A stretch of 64,000 nucleotides of DNA from Rouxiella sp. WC2420 (GTDB taxonomy: Bacteria; Pseudomonadota; Gammaproteobacteria; Enterobacterales; Enterobacteriaceae): positions 2,852,001-2,916,000 of the forward strand of contig NZ_CP165628.1 of the NCBI RefSeq assembly GCF_041200025.1. Reading direction: 5' to 3'. Shown here piece after piece: positions 57,151-64,000 of this stretch (its first letter is position 1; each line of letters begins with the position of its first letter). A program made the translations under genes and the position numbers. Under the pieces are notes generated by a model. The model worked only from the letters and a program-made list of their open reading frames with translations. It was not told where the DNA came from and made no database searches.

Positions 57151-58707
57151 TTAGTTGGACGCTGAATTAGAAACCGAGATGGAGACGCTACCGCCGCCTT
57201 CGAGGTTAATCAGGAAATAACGCACTACGTTGAGGTATTTGACGGCGACATCGGCTTGCATGTAACCGAGTGCTACCTGAGAGTCTGAGTTATTGGTCGA
57301 ATCCAGAGTGACAGAGAAGGACGCGCCGCCGTTCGGGTCGCCAATCATCCCCTGATCGTCAAGGTTTTGCAGGAACGCCTCAATAGTGCTTTTGGTTTCA
57401 CGACGCAGGTCGGCAGTCTGGTTTTGGCCTACGACATCGCCAAAGCTCGCCGCCAGAGTCAGTGACAAATAGTTGGTCATGCGAGTGTAGGTATCATCAT
57501 TCTGACTGGCGGTGGAACTGGTATTACGGCCAGAGCGGATACCAAAGTAATTGCCACCCGGGCATGGGTTGGTAATTACGTCCAAACGTGCCGAGTTGAT
57601 TGAACCAATTTCTGACAGCGAGTAAGGCTGGTTAGCCAGACTGCGCTGGGTAGAAACGATGGTGCTAATCGACTTGTTGAGAGTTGACACGCTCGGACTA
57701 CGAGAGGCGATATTGGCCGCCTCGAAAGTTGCCGGTTCAACCATGCGGGTCAGGCCGTTAACGCTGTCCAGCCAGTAGGTCCAGTCGCCGACCATCGCCT
57801 TGAAGTTCCAGCTGTCGACACCGGCAGCGGTGAGCAGAGTTGCCGCAGTGGAATAAGTGGTGCCTGCCGTGAACTGCGAGACTGCGTAGGAGCCTTCGCT
57901 GGCGGCAAAGGTATTCACTGTCGGCCACAGGGTCGAGGTGGTCAGACCGACCAGATTGATCACCTGCGAGTTGGTGCCGCGAAGAGCATACATGCCTTTA
58001 CGGGTCGTGCTGCTGCCGTCGATGCCAATCAGCGTAGTATCGCTAATAGAATCAACACCATCAGTGCCGCCAACCAGTGTGTAAGTCGCCGTTACCTCCG
58101 GCAGTGCAGTACTTGAACCCAGGGTCGCAATGGCCAACTGGCTTGCGCCGCGCACGCTGGTCTGACCGTTATTCACCGCGCTGACCAAATTCGACCAGAA
58201 GGCCGCACCGGTACCGGTGATGTTGTCGAACACTTCGGCGGTTTGCCCAGGCAGATAAATAGTCAACTTGTACGAGTTGGCCGCGGTGCCGCCAGTAATC
58301 ATCGCCTGAATGCTGTTACCGGTAGTGCCGCTGTAAATCGCAGTCAGCGTAACGCCGGCAACCGGGCTGCTTGCCGCATCATTTAACGCAACGCTGGCGG
58401 CAATGTCGGTGCCGTCTGTGACACGAACGCAGTTCAGATTAGTCGCCCCCAACTGTAGGGAGATCGCTACCGCAGTGGCAAGATCGTATTTACGGTTCTG
58501 CTGACTGCCAATATACAGCGCCTGATCGCTGGCTGAACCAATCTGGAACGGGCTGTTAACCGGGCCCCAGCTTGCGATACCAACCAGCCCAAGGCCGTCA
58601 GTAGCAACGCCGTTAATGTATTGCGTCTTGGGTGCAACAACCTGGACGTATAAGTCTGGCGCGGTCAGCGCAGAGGTGTTCAAACTGCCAGCTTGATAAA
58701 TCGGCAT
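57151..58707 (-). CDS. Contractile tail sheath protein
   Basis: 518 aa sheath subunit that contracts to drive the tube. It starts PIYQAGSLNTSALTAPDLYVQVVAPK and has the C-terminal sheath core with CPGGNYFGIRSGRNTSS, the TRMTNYLSLTLAASFGDVVGQNQTADLRRETKSTIEAFLQNL region and a final VKYLNVVRYFLINLEGG strand. ATG 58707 has GGAG 9 bp before it; the in-frame ATT-like upstream codons are rejected. The presence of a sheath shows the tail is of the myovirus or R type, not F type. Confidence 0.92.
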   Translation of the reverse strand: MPIYQAGSLNTSALTAPDLYVQVVAPKTQYINGVATDGLGLVGIASWGPVNSPFQIGSASDQALYIGSQQNRKYDLATAVAISLQLGATNLNCVRVTDGTDIAASVALNDAASSPVAGVTLTAIYSGTTGNSIQAMITGGTAANSYKLTIYLPGQTAEVFDNITGTGAAFWSNLVSAVNNGQTSVRGASQLAIATLGSSTALPEVTATYTLVGGTDGVDSISDTTLIGIDGSSTTRKGMYALRGTNSQVINLVGLTTSTLWPTVNTFAASEGSYAVSQFTAGTTYSTAATLLTAAGVDSWNFKAMVGDWTYWLDSVNGLTRMVEPATFEAANIASRSPSVSTLNKSISTIVSTQRSLANQPYSLSEIGSINSARLDVITNPCPGGNYFGIRSGRNTSSTASQNDDTYTRMTNYLSLTLAASFGDVVGQNQTADLRRETKSTIEAFLQNLDDQGMIGDPNGGASFSVTLDSTNNSDSQVALGYMQADVAVKYLNVVRYFLINLEGGGSVSISVSNSASN

Positions 58708-58722
58708 GGCTATCTCCAAATG

Positions 58723-58742
58723 AAAACCCGCTTCAGGCGGGC
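58723..58742 (-). terminator. Terminator before the sheath gene
   Basis: On the minus strand CCCGCCTGAAGCGGG is followed by TTTTCA. It lies between the 71-residue protein gene and the sheath gene. Confidence 0.7.
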
Positions 58743-58765
58743 TCTGGTGTTAAATGAGAGGGGTT

Positions 58766-58981
58766 TTATGCTGCGCGTTTAATCACATAGACAGCGAGTT
58801 CGCCAGCGAGAATGTCTTTAATTTCATCCTCATCGGTTATCTCGTCGCCGACCTGATAATCTGCAAATGCAAAGCGGGTGACCAAGATAAAGCCGAGGCT
58901 TGAAGCCACTGCTGCCGAGGATGAAGCTGCGCTTACGGGCGCAATAGTGCCTGACGCGTTAACGTCATCGGTATCTGCCAT
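58766..58981 (-). CDS. Small tail-cluster protein, unknown
   Basis: 71 aa, not recognised. The first 30 residues are rich in Ala and Ser, then a compact acidic part follows (YQVGDEITDEDEIKDILAGELAVYVIKRAA). The acidic part recalls small phage proteins beside tail completion genes. Ribosome site AGGAGTA lies before the ATG. It sits between the tail completion gene and the sheath. Confidence 0.65.
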   Translation of the reverse strand: MADTDDVNASGTIAPVSAASSSAAVASSLGFILVTRFAFADYQVGDEITDEDEIKDILAGELAVYVIKRAA

Positions 58982-58997
58982 GATTACTCCTGATAAT

Positions 58998-59792
58998 TTA
59001 GTGGGGTTGGGTGTAGTCGTTGATGCTAATAACCGGTGCCACTACCTGTGGCGCCGAGAGGGTTTGCGAGGTGGCGTAGTTCACCGAAAAAACGATGTCG
59101 CGCCGGTAAATCTGGGTGTCCCGGGAAAACATCGAGCGGGAATAAATCATAAACGCCGGCAGGTTGTCAGACAGCTGTAGATTGCTGTTTATTGACAGTC
59201 CTGAATCCAGCGCACTGCCTAAACTATCGCGCAGCGCGGTAGTTGGCGCCCAGACAGTGACCATGAACTCCTTGGTTTGTCTGCGTAGCTCGCGCGCCTG
59301 TGAACCGACTCCCCCGACTCTGGCAATAATCTCAATCGCCTGCGGTATGGAGATGACGGCATCAACGTTGCTGGCGGCAGGGATAAGCGTCGACATCGCG
59401 GTGGCAATTGTCGTCAGCGTGTCATCGGACTGCACGGCGTAGTGATACCCGGTGCCATCGACCAGAAGGTAAACGTTCTGCGGTGTCGATACCGTGCCAG
59501 AAAGCGTGACAGATGAATCACTTACCGTCGCAACGATCGTGGGGTCCCCGCTTTCCACTTCCCGATAGGGCCGCCCCAGCGCGGTGGGAATTTTTTGCTC
59601 TCCATCCAGTGGAAATACCGAGATGTGTGAGGTTCCGGCCAGAATGTCAGTATTAAGCACACTATGAACGGGCCAGCCTGCGTAAACATTGAGTGCCGTG
59701 CCGGAAATGCTGGCCGAACTCGTGCCGTTTGGGTAGACAATTGCGGCTACCTGCGCCGCAATGACATTGAGTATTTCTGATGGATCAGCCAT
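58998..59792 (-). CDS. Tail completion/terminator-type protein
   Basis: 264 aa. Position upstream of the sheath fits the protein that caps the tube and sheath (terminator). The N-terminal part resembles tail terminators (ILNVIAAQVAAIVYPNGTSSASISG). A central beta-rich insert with a Val/Thr-rich pattern (VSDSSVTLSGTVSTPQNVYLLVDG) and a helical end with RRDIVFSVNYATSQ follow. In complete phages a head-completion or connector gene would stand next to it, but none is present. Confidence 0.7.
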   Translation of the reverse strand: MADPSEILNVIAAQVAAIVYPNGTSSASISGTALNVYAGWPVHSVLNTDILAGTSHISVFPLDGEQKIPTALGRPYREVESGDPTIVATVSDSSVTLSGTVSTPQNVYLLVDGTGYHYAVQSDDTLTTIATAMSTLIPAASNVDAVISIPQAIEIIARVGGVGSQARELRRQTKEFMVTVWAPTTALRDSLGSALDSGLSINSNLQLSDNLPAFMIYSRSMFSRDTQIYRRDIVFSVNYATSQTLSAPQVVAPVISINDYTQPH

Positions 59793-59913
59793 ATCAGGTT
59801 ATTGCCTGCATTGCGGTTAAGCGCCATTACATGTTGTGAAGCTCGGCGCGGGAAATGACATCACGTCAATGACGTCATCAGTTGGAAATTAAATTCTGCG
59901 GGGTTCTATGGTG

Positions 59914-60162
59914 TTACTGGGCGGCTGAATTGTCTTTTCTGGAAGAAAGATAAGTGCGAAGCATTTCAGTACGCTTCTCGTCCTCGTTTTGTTTTGCCTT
60001 AAAAGCCTGTCGATTGCCCAGGTAGGAACCAAACGACAAAAGCGCGCCAAAGATGGCGCAAAATACGTAAATCCACTGTTCAGTGGTCAACCCTGCCGCG
60101 CTGGCCAAAGCTGTAACCGTGGCCCAATAGTGAGTCCAAAATCCGTCACCGTTTTGGTTCAT
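59914..60162 (-). CDS. Holin-like small membrane protein
   Basis: 82 aa. One or two membrane segments (WATVTALASAAG and WIYVFCAIFGALLSFGSYL), an acidic N-terminus and a highly charged C-terminus (KAKQNEDEKRTEML) give the look of a class II or III phage holin. ATG 60162 has GGAGACAATGAG in front. A longer frame from 60207 begins directly after the T run of a terminator and has no ribosome site, so it is rejected. No endolysin gene was found in the window. Confidence 0.72.
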   Translation of the reverse strand: MNQNGDGFWTHYWATVTALASAAGLTTEQWIYVFCAIFGALLSFGSYLGNRQAFKAKQNEDEKRTEMLRTYLSSRKDNSAAQ

Positions 60163-60207
60163 CTCATTGTCTCCAACGCCAACCGTTGTTAGGTGTGCTG
60201 TAGTCAT

Positions 60208-60230
60208 AAAAAAAGCTCACCGAGGTGAGC
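60208..60230 (-). terminator. Terminator 2 before the late operon
   Basis: On the minus strand GCTCACCTCGGTGAGC is followed by seven T. It is directed along the late operon, 45 bp before the holin start. Confidence 0.88.
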
Positions 60231-60349
60231 CTTAGAGTTGGATATTTCGCATACGTAATGAGGAGAGTGCTTTTAAATAATCGCCCTTGTTAAAGGGAGA
60301 TTAAAAAGATTGTAGGGTGAGCAATAAACGTAGCCCGATTTTGCATACG

Positions 60350-60376
60350 AAAAAGCCTCTGCATTTCTGCAAAGGC
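60350..60376 (-). terminator. Terminator 1 before the late operon
   Basis: On the minus strand GCCT-TTGCA-GAAA-TGCA-GAGGC is followed by TTTTT. The GAAA tetraloop makes it stable. It lies between the direct-repeat region and terminator 2, in the same direction. Confidence 0.8.
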
Positions 60377-60437
60377 CTCTGAATTTGTTCGGCGCTGAAG
60401 TTTTAATGAAATGCTAAAACGTAAACCGTTAATTTGT

Positions 60438-60531
60438 CACCGTACTTTCTATTACCGTACTTTCTATTACCGTATTGTATTTGGTGTGCTTTTAATTACT
60501 GTACTTAGATTGGCGTACTTATTTACTGCGG
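60438..60531. repeat. GTACTT direct-repeat array in the late control region
   Basis: CCGTACTTTCTATTA is repeated twice in tandem, followed by CCGTATTG. Repeats of YGTACTT start at 60441, 60456 and 60471 (15 bp steps), and at 60500 and 60514. TTACTGCGG occurs twice after them. The region is AT-rich, lies upstream of the two terminators and between the regulator gene and the holin gene. It looks like an activator or repressor array. The GTACTTT half-site is shared with the repressor operator at 61773. Confidence 0.75.
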
Positions 60532-60636
60532 CTTTACTGCGGTGATTTGTTGTCGCTTTAATTTTCAAGCTTAGATGAAATATACAGCTTAATTTCTTAT
60601 TTGGCAATCTTTTTTTAAATAAATTCCTAATTTATT

Positions 60637-61245
60637 TTAATTGTGGGTAACTTCCACCTCTAAAAGGCGCTTCATTGCAAAAAATAACTCTTCCTCCAGT
60701 ATCTCTTCACACCACGTCACGCGCTTTCGGGCAGCCTGAATATCAAAGCCGGTGTGGTAGTTAATATCTTGCGCGATATTTTGGACTGTGCGGCGATCGC
60801 AATAGCGTTTAATAGCAATAGAGCGAATCGGACTATCGCGCTTAATTTCTTTATGCATCACTGATTCGACAAAAGCCGCATCCTCGGTTTCTGAAAATGA
60901 AGCGAATATGCCGTTTATCGAAGTACCAGGCAGGACTATCCCTCGCGCAACGTTGAATAGCTCTTCACCCCGATAACCCTGGCTGTAGAGATCTTTTACG
61001 ACATTAATAATTCTTTCGGCCTGATCGTGGCTCCATTCGGAACGGATCATCAAGCGGCCTATCACGTTGACACAACCTGCCGGTGCATCATCGCCTCCTA
61101 AATGCTTGCCCCATAGAGACAGCATGTAGCGCGTCCACACTCGTTGAGAAGGAGTGATGGTCTTGCGACCACGACACCACACCCGGCGCAAGTCTGCTTG
61201 TTTTAAAATCATCGGCAGTGTGTAAATGGCGTCTTGCTTTCTCAT
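60637..61245 (-). CDS. Putative late regulator (antiterminator or activator), phage type
   Basis: 202 aa, not firmly recognised. It is mostly alpha-helical, with a basic N-terminal part (LRRVWCRGRKTITPSQRVWTRYMLS) and a helix-turn-helix-like stretch near residues 145-175 (SIAIKRYCDRRTVQNIAQDI). The general look recalls DUF1133-type and Q-like proteins found at the start of late operons. GGAGA precedes the ATG. It is the last gene before the repeat array and the two terminators, the usual place of Q or PrtN-like regulators. This assignment comes mainly from position. Confidence 0.55.
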   Translation of the reverse strand: MRKQDAIYTLPMILKQADLRRVWCRGRKTITPSQRVWTRYMLSLWGKHLGGDDAPAGCVNVIGRLMIRSEWSHDQAERIINVVKDLYSQGYRGEELFNVARGIVLPGTSINGIFASFSETEDAAFVESVMHKEIKRDSPIRSIAIKRYCDRRTVQNIAQDINYHTGFDIQAARKRVTWCEEILEEELFFAMKRLLEVEVTHN

Positions 61246-61330
61246 TTATTTCTCCATTATTGCGAAAACTTGATGGTGACGTTGCCTCGGTGCATAAAAA
61301 TACGCGGCAGATCTGTCAAGAAAGAGTGCA

Positions 61331-61537
61331 TCAAATGATTTTTCCAAGGACGCTCAGCCAGCGACTGCTAGGCCTGGGGCGCCGAGGGTTTTCTTCAAGA
61401 TACGCGGACACGCTCCAGGACAATCTGTCTGGGTTAAGTTCCCTGCGGGTCTGGATGTTGCGCGATTGATACTGGAGGATTAATTCGTCGGCTTCTGCCG
61501 AAGTGAGATCATCGTAAAAAAACCAGCTTCGTTTCAT
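61331..61537 (-). CDS. Small phage-type protein of unknown function
   Basis: 68 aa. It starts KRSWFFYDDLTSAEADELILQYQSRNIQTRRELN, where a helical segment follows a short aromatic stretch, and ends RPRPSSRWLSVLGKII. Similar small proteins stand near regulators in enterobacterial prophages. ATG 61537 has AAGGGGG 6 bp before it. It is 85 bp ahead of the putative late regulator and probably in one transcript with it. Confidence 0.6.
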   Translation of the reverse strand: MKRSWFFYDDLTSAEADELILQYQSRNIQTRRELNPDRLSWSVSAYLEENPRRPRPSSRWLSVLGKII

Positions 61538-61772
61538 ATGGCCCCCTTGGCCCATGCCTGGCGTGAAGCTTTACACTGTTGGTTTGCTCTATTGATTTGG
61601 GCTTTAACAGGGTCTTGAATTCTTTAAATTCGCTTTGCAGCGACGTAGTACATGAGGTCCGTTGTTTAAAGAGCGAGGTGGCAAGCCAGTTTTTTCCGTC
61701 GAGAAGCCTATATCTCCGGGTTGGGCTATTTTTTAATCGCAACTTCCGATATGCTAGCGGCAACCCAATCTC

Positions 61773-61785
61773 GTACTTTTAGTAC
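61773..61785. promoter_or_regulatory. Repressor operator candidate 1
   Basis: GTACTTTTAGTAC has perfect 5-bp arms around a TTT centre. It lies 50 bp before the repressor start, and a further CGTACTC is at 61829-61834 just before the start codon. These suggest autoregulation. The region is also upstream of the minus-strand regulator unit at 61537. Confidence 0.65.
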
Positions 61786-61834
61786 ATATTACAATTGTAC
61801 TGAAAGTTTTTACAAGAGGTTTATTATCGTACTC

Positions 61835-62515
61835 ATGGTTCGAACTGAAAAATTGCGTGAAGAATTTGCTCAGAGGCTTGCGCAAGCCTGTAAAGATGCT
61901 GGGCTCGACGAACACGGACGCGGGATGGCTTTATCCCGTGCGACAGGCCTTTCATCGAAAGGCGTCAGCAAATGGTTAAATGCCGAATCGTTACCGCGCC
62001 CCGCAGTGATGGCAGAATTGGCCAAGTTTCTAAAAGTTGACCCGGTGTGGTTACAGTTAGGAATTACTACCGGTGAAAACAGTAACGTTTCAAACTTCAG
62101 GCCATACACCCGTGGGGCAACCTATCCGGTACTCAGCAAGGTGCAGGCCGGAGCCTGGAACGAAGCCATTGAAGCCTACAGTCTTAAAGAAATCGATTTG
62201 TGGCTTGAATCAGAAGCCCATATACAAGGCGAAGGATTCTGGCTGCTGGTTGACGGCGATTCAATGACCGCGCCAATGGGCCTGAGTATTCCTGAAGGTA
62301 CTTTCGTTCTCTTTGATACGGGTAAAGAAGCCACCAACGGAAAACTGGTGGTGGCTAAACTCACCGACTTTAACGAAGCGACATTCAAGAAGTTTGTGAT
62401 CGACAGCGGGCAAAAATACCTTAAAGGGCTTAATCCTGCATGGCCAATGGTTCCTATCAACGGTAATTGCCGGATTATTGGCGTCGCCGTTGAGACCAAG
62501 CTTAGGCTGCTGTAA
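61835..62515 (+). CDS. LexA/CI-like SOS-cleavable repressor (S24 peptidase)
   Basis: 226 aa. The N-terminal helix-turn-helix is at about residues 30-55 (MALSRATGLSSKGVSKWLNA). The C-terminal S24 domain has an Ala-Gly cleavage site (A105-G106 in KVQAGAWNE), the catalytic Ser143 in VDGDSMT and Lys175 in LVVAKL. RecA filaments formed after DNA damage should trigger self-cleavage and switch on the tail cluster. ATG 61835 was chosen over an extension of 38 residues, which spans the operator; AAGAGGT lies 14-20 bp before it. A terminator follows. Confidence 0.9.
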   Translation: MVRTEKLREEFAQRLAQACKDAGLDEHGRGMALSRATGLSSKGVSKWLNAESLPRPAVMAELAKFLKVDPVWLQLGITTGENSNVSNFRPYTRGATYPVLSKVQAGAWNEAIEAYSLKEIDLWLESEAHIQGEGFWLLVDGDSMTAPMGLSIPEGTFVLFDTGKEATNGKLVVAKLTDFNEATFKKFVIDSGQKYLKGLNPAWPMVPINGNCRIIGVAVETKLRLL

Positions 62516-62544
62516 TCGGCCTGTTTAAATAGTTACTACGCACC

Positions 62545-62569
62545 AACCCAGCCTTGTGCTGGGTTTTTT
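62545..62569 (+). terminator. Repressor gene terminator
   Basis: AACCCAGC / GCTGGGTT stem with a 5-base loop, followed by six T. Confidence 0.88.
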
Positions 62570-62885
62570 ACGCCCCTGCTCTTTCATTTCACGACCTCAT
62601 CCCCTCAGCAGCAATTTTCTAAAATAAATCCCTTACCATTCAAAATTTAAACCAAAAGTTCATTTTAAATTACCACATAAAGTACTAAACACCCTTGCCA
62701 ATATCGTACTATTAGTTCAATATTTATTATCGAATGGGAATTGGCGACCGCATAAAGTCCCTCTAACTCAATCAGCTCTTTAGAACGGTGCATATCACAC
62801 CCACGTGGCTGAAAAGCCAATCAAAATGCTAAGCAACCATTTGGTTCAGCAAGCTATTTTTCTCTACACGACCTAGGAGATCAAC
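62570..62885. promoter_or_regulatory. Control region of the early genes with operator candidate 2 at 62706-62718
   Basis: GTACTATTAGTTC at 62706-62718 differs from the operator at 61773 mainly in one arm base, and AAGTACTAAAC at 62680-62690 is a further half-site. The same repressor may bind here to hold the downstream small genes off. The next gene has CTAGGAGA at 62871-62878. Otherwise no gene is present. Confidence 0.55.
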
Positions 62886-63152
62886 ATGACTCGCAAGACT
62901 TCATTTAATGGAACAGCGGCCACTCGACGTCGCGAAAGCCGCCAACATTTGCAAACGCTGGCGGTTAACGACTTCAGCAAAGAATTGAATGTTACGCCGG
63001 GACGACCCAGCCGTGCCGAACTCAGCTGCAAGCGCAAACCGGTAAACCGGGTTGATAAAGCGTTGTCAGTCCGCGAGACGCGTTATTACCCCAGCGCTGA
63101 CAATCTTTGCCTGCCTCAGGTCGCACTTTTCGCCGTCGCGCCTCGGAAATAG
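62886..63152 (+). CDS. Small basic phage-type protein, unknown
   Basis: 88 aa, not recognised. It is rich in Arg, Lys and Ser (TRKTSFNGTAATRRRESRQHLQTL), with GRPSRAEL in the middle. Similar small basic proteins occur at the start of early regions in enterobacterial phages and may bind DNA. AGGAGA at 8 bp before the ATG makes the start clear. Confidence 0.65.
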   Translation: MTRKTSFNGTAATRRRESRQHLQTLAVNDFSKELNVTPGRPSRAELSCKRKPVNRVDKALSVRETRYYPSADNLCLPQVALFAVAPRK

Positions 63153-63191
63153 CGCGTTTCCCGTTACCGCGAACAACGACATCACACACTG

Positions 63192-63216
63192 AACGCCGCC
63201 TTGAGCGTTTTTTTTT
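63192..63216 (+). terminator. Terminator after the small basic protein gene
   Basis: AACGC / GCGTT short stem followed by eight or more T. The stem is only 5 bp with an 8-base loop, so strength is uncertain. Confidence 0.55.
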
Positions 63217-63244
63217 CGCCTAAACAACTGATAAGGATGGAATT

Positions 63245-63481
63245 ATGACTATCGATAATGGCGGGCAAGCCTTTGCGCGGCCCTATAGCAAAGACGACTG
63301 GCTCGAAGAGCACAACTATGCACAAGACGGTATGACTCTGCGCGACTATCTGGCAACCAACGCCATGCTGGGCGCGATTATTACGCAGGGTAGCGCGATG
63401 ACTTCATCTAACTATGGCGACTTGAGTGAGGCCGCATACGCCATCGCCGATGCAATGATTACGGAAAGAAATAAGTCATAA
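63245..63481 (+). CDS. Small phage-type protein, unknown
   Basis: 78 aa, not recognised by name. The segments GMTLRDYLATNAMLGAII and ASDLSEAAYAIADAM-like end (LSEAAYAIADAMITERNKS) are a common pattern in enterobacterial prophage proteins of unknown function. AAGGATGGAATT leads to the ATG. It forms a series of small early genes with the following two. Confidence 0.65.
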   Translation: MTIDNGGQAFARPYSKDDWLEEHNYAQDGMTLRDYLATNAMLGAIITQGSAMTSSNYGDLSEAAYAIADAMITERNKS

Positions 63482-63538
63482 AAAACATGGCGAGCCTCGT
63501 TGAATCGAGGCTTATTGCCGCGGGTAAAAGAGGTTTCA

Positions 63539-63736
63539 ATGAACAAATTTGATGAGTATATGAATGAATATATTGAAGATGTTAGCGGGAGGATAATTAA
63601 GAGAAGGCATTCAATGAGCCTGCCTCGCGTTGAGTTTATCAGAGCGTTTTTTGATGATGTCTATCAACGGGGTTACGACGAAGCAATTGAAAATAAAACG
63701 ATGACAGTGAAAAGCAGGAGGCAATCTCATGGCTGA
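63539..63736 (+). CDS. Small phage-type protein, unknown
   Basis: 65 aa with an acidic helical N-terminus (NKFDEYMNEYIEDVSG) and a basic end (TVKSRRQSHG). The start ATG 63539 has AGAGGT 5-10 bp before. It overlaps the next gene by 8 bp, so both are translated together. No family is recognised. Confidence 0.6.
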   Translation: MNKFDEYMNEYIEDVSGRIIKRRHSMSLPRVEFIRAFFDDVYQRGYDEAIENKTMTVKSRRQSHG

Positions 63737-63944
63737 TATTATTGATGAAGCAACCGCTGAATTTGAGCATCATCTCAATGCAGCAATAGCTAATCGCGCT
63801 AAACCCACCCCGCCTTCCCCGATTTGCAAAAACGGCGACTGTGGTGAGAAATCTTTGGCTGGCACAAGTTATTGCTGTCGTGAGTGCAGAGAAGATCATG
63901 AGAAAGAGCTGTGGGCCAGGAATAATCGTAAGATATTCCGATGA
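63729..63944 (+). CDS. Small C4 zinc-finger protein (DksA/TraR-like pattern)
   Basis: 71 aa. The central part has CKNGDC and CCREC, giving four or more cysteines at the spacing of a TraR/DksA-type C4 zinc finger (ICKNGDCGEKSLAGTSYCC). Such small proteins are frequent in the early regions of P2-like and other phages, where some TraR-type members act on RNA polymerase. The match is by pattern only. Confidence 0.65.
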   Translation: MADIIDEATAEFEHHLNAAIANRAKPTPPSPICKNGDCGEKSLAGTSYCCRECREDHEKELWARNNRKIFR

Positions 63945-64000
63945 TGGCAATGGAGTTTTATAGTCACCAAATGGGCCAAACTTTAGCCCATTTTGTTTAT

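Noticed and set aside
59846..59880. TGACRTCA repeats between the holin and tail completion genes
   Set aside because: Only two short copies; too little to separate from chance.

Overview
The window looks like a chromosome segment of an enterobacterium, most probably of the Yersiniaceae type (Serratia, Rahnella, Rouxiella or Ewingella relatives). The backbone genes yeaC, msrB, gapA, yeaD, yeaE, mipA, yeaG, yeaH, ydiY, nadE, dadX, dadA, ycgB (spoVR), fadR, dsbB and qorB/ytfH are all recognisable. The order yeaC to yeaH matches the Escherichia coli locus. The genus assignment is an inference from gene content and cannot be settled here.

Region 1 (1-14.2 kb) is accessory metabolism. It begins with the end of an RND-type outer membrane efflux protein gene. 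A LacI-regulated catabolic cluster follows: otnI, otnK, a one-cysteine Asp/Glu racemase-family protein, an FMN alpha-hydroxyacid oxidase, a LacI repressor, a sugar-acid MFS transporter, an exported lactonase-like beta-propeller, an exported cupin-like protein and a three-subunit periplasmic GMC dehydrogenase (membrane cytochrome c, Tat-exported small subunit, FAD subunit). Four near-identical operator-like palindromes and a CRP site tie the parts together. The layout suggests periplasmic oxidation, lactone opening, uptake, and cytoplasmic oxidation, isomerisation and phosphorylation of a tetronate-like acid.

Region 2 (14.2-39.2 kb) is core genome: glycolysis and stress genes (gapA, msrB, yeaD, yeaE), the yeaGH kinase operon with a good sigma54 promoter, NAD synthesis, D-alanine catabolism (dadX, dadA), MFS exporters, a GlxA-type regulator, fadR, dsbB and qorB with its divergent HxlR regulator. 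A 2.2 kb AT-rich stretch (23.2-25.4 kb) holds only two small genes: a zinc-ribbon membrane protein and a 42-residue membrane protein.

Region 3 (39.2-41.5 kb) has a 46-residue Gly/His-rich lipoprotein whose terminator loop has been split by an internally deleted IS150-group element, followed by an iraP-like gene.

Region 4 (41.5-62.5 kb) is the most interesting part. It is a contractile tail gene cluster on the minus strand with holin, tail completion protein, sheath, tube, frameshifting chaperone, tape measure, LysM hub, gpD, gpV, gp25, gpJ, gpI, a tailspike and paired glycine-rich fibres. No capsid, portal, terminase or integrase gene is visible. This is the layout of an R-type tailocin (phage-tail bacteriocin). 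One of the two fibre genes is broken by an intact IS911-like element whose precise removal restores the frame. Upstream lie a putative late regulator, a control region with GTACTT repeats at about 15 bp spacing and two tandem terminators, and a RecA-cleavable LexA/CI-like repressor with matching operators. More intrinsic terminators sit between the structural genes, so antitermination is likely. The last 1.5 kb holds small phage-early-type genes that run off the window.
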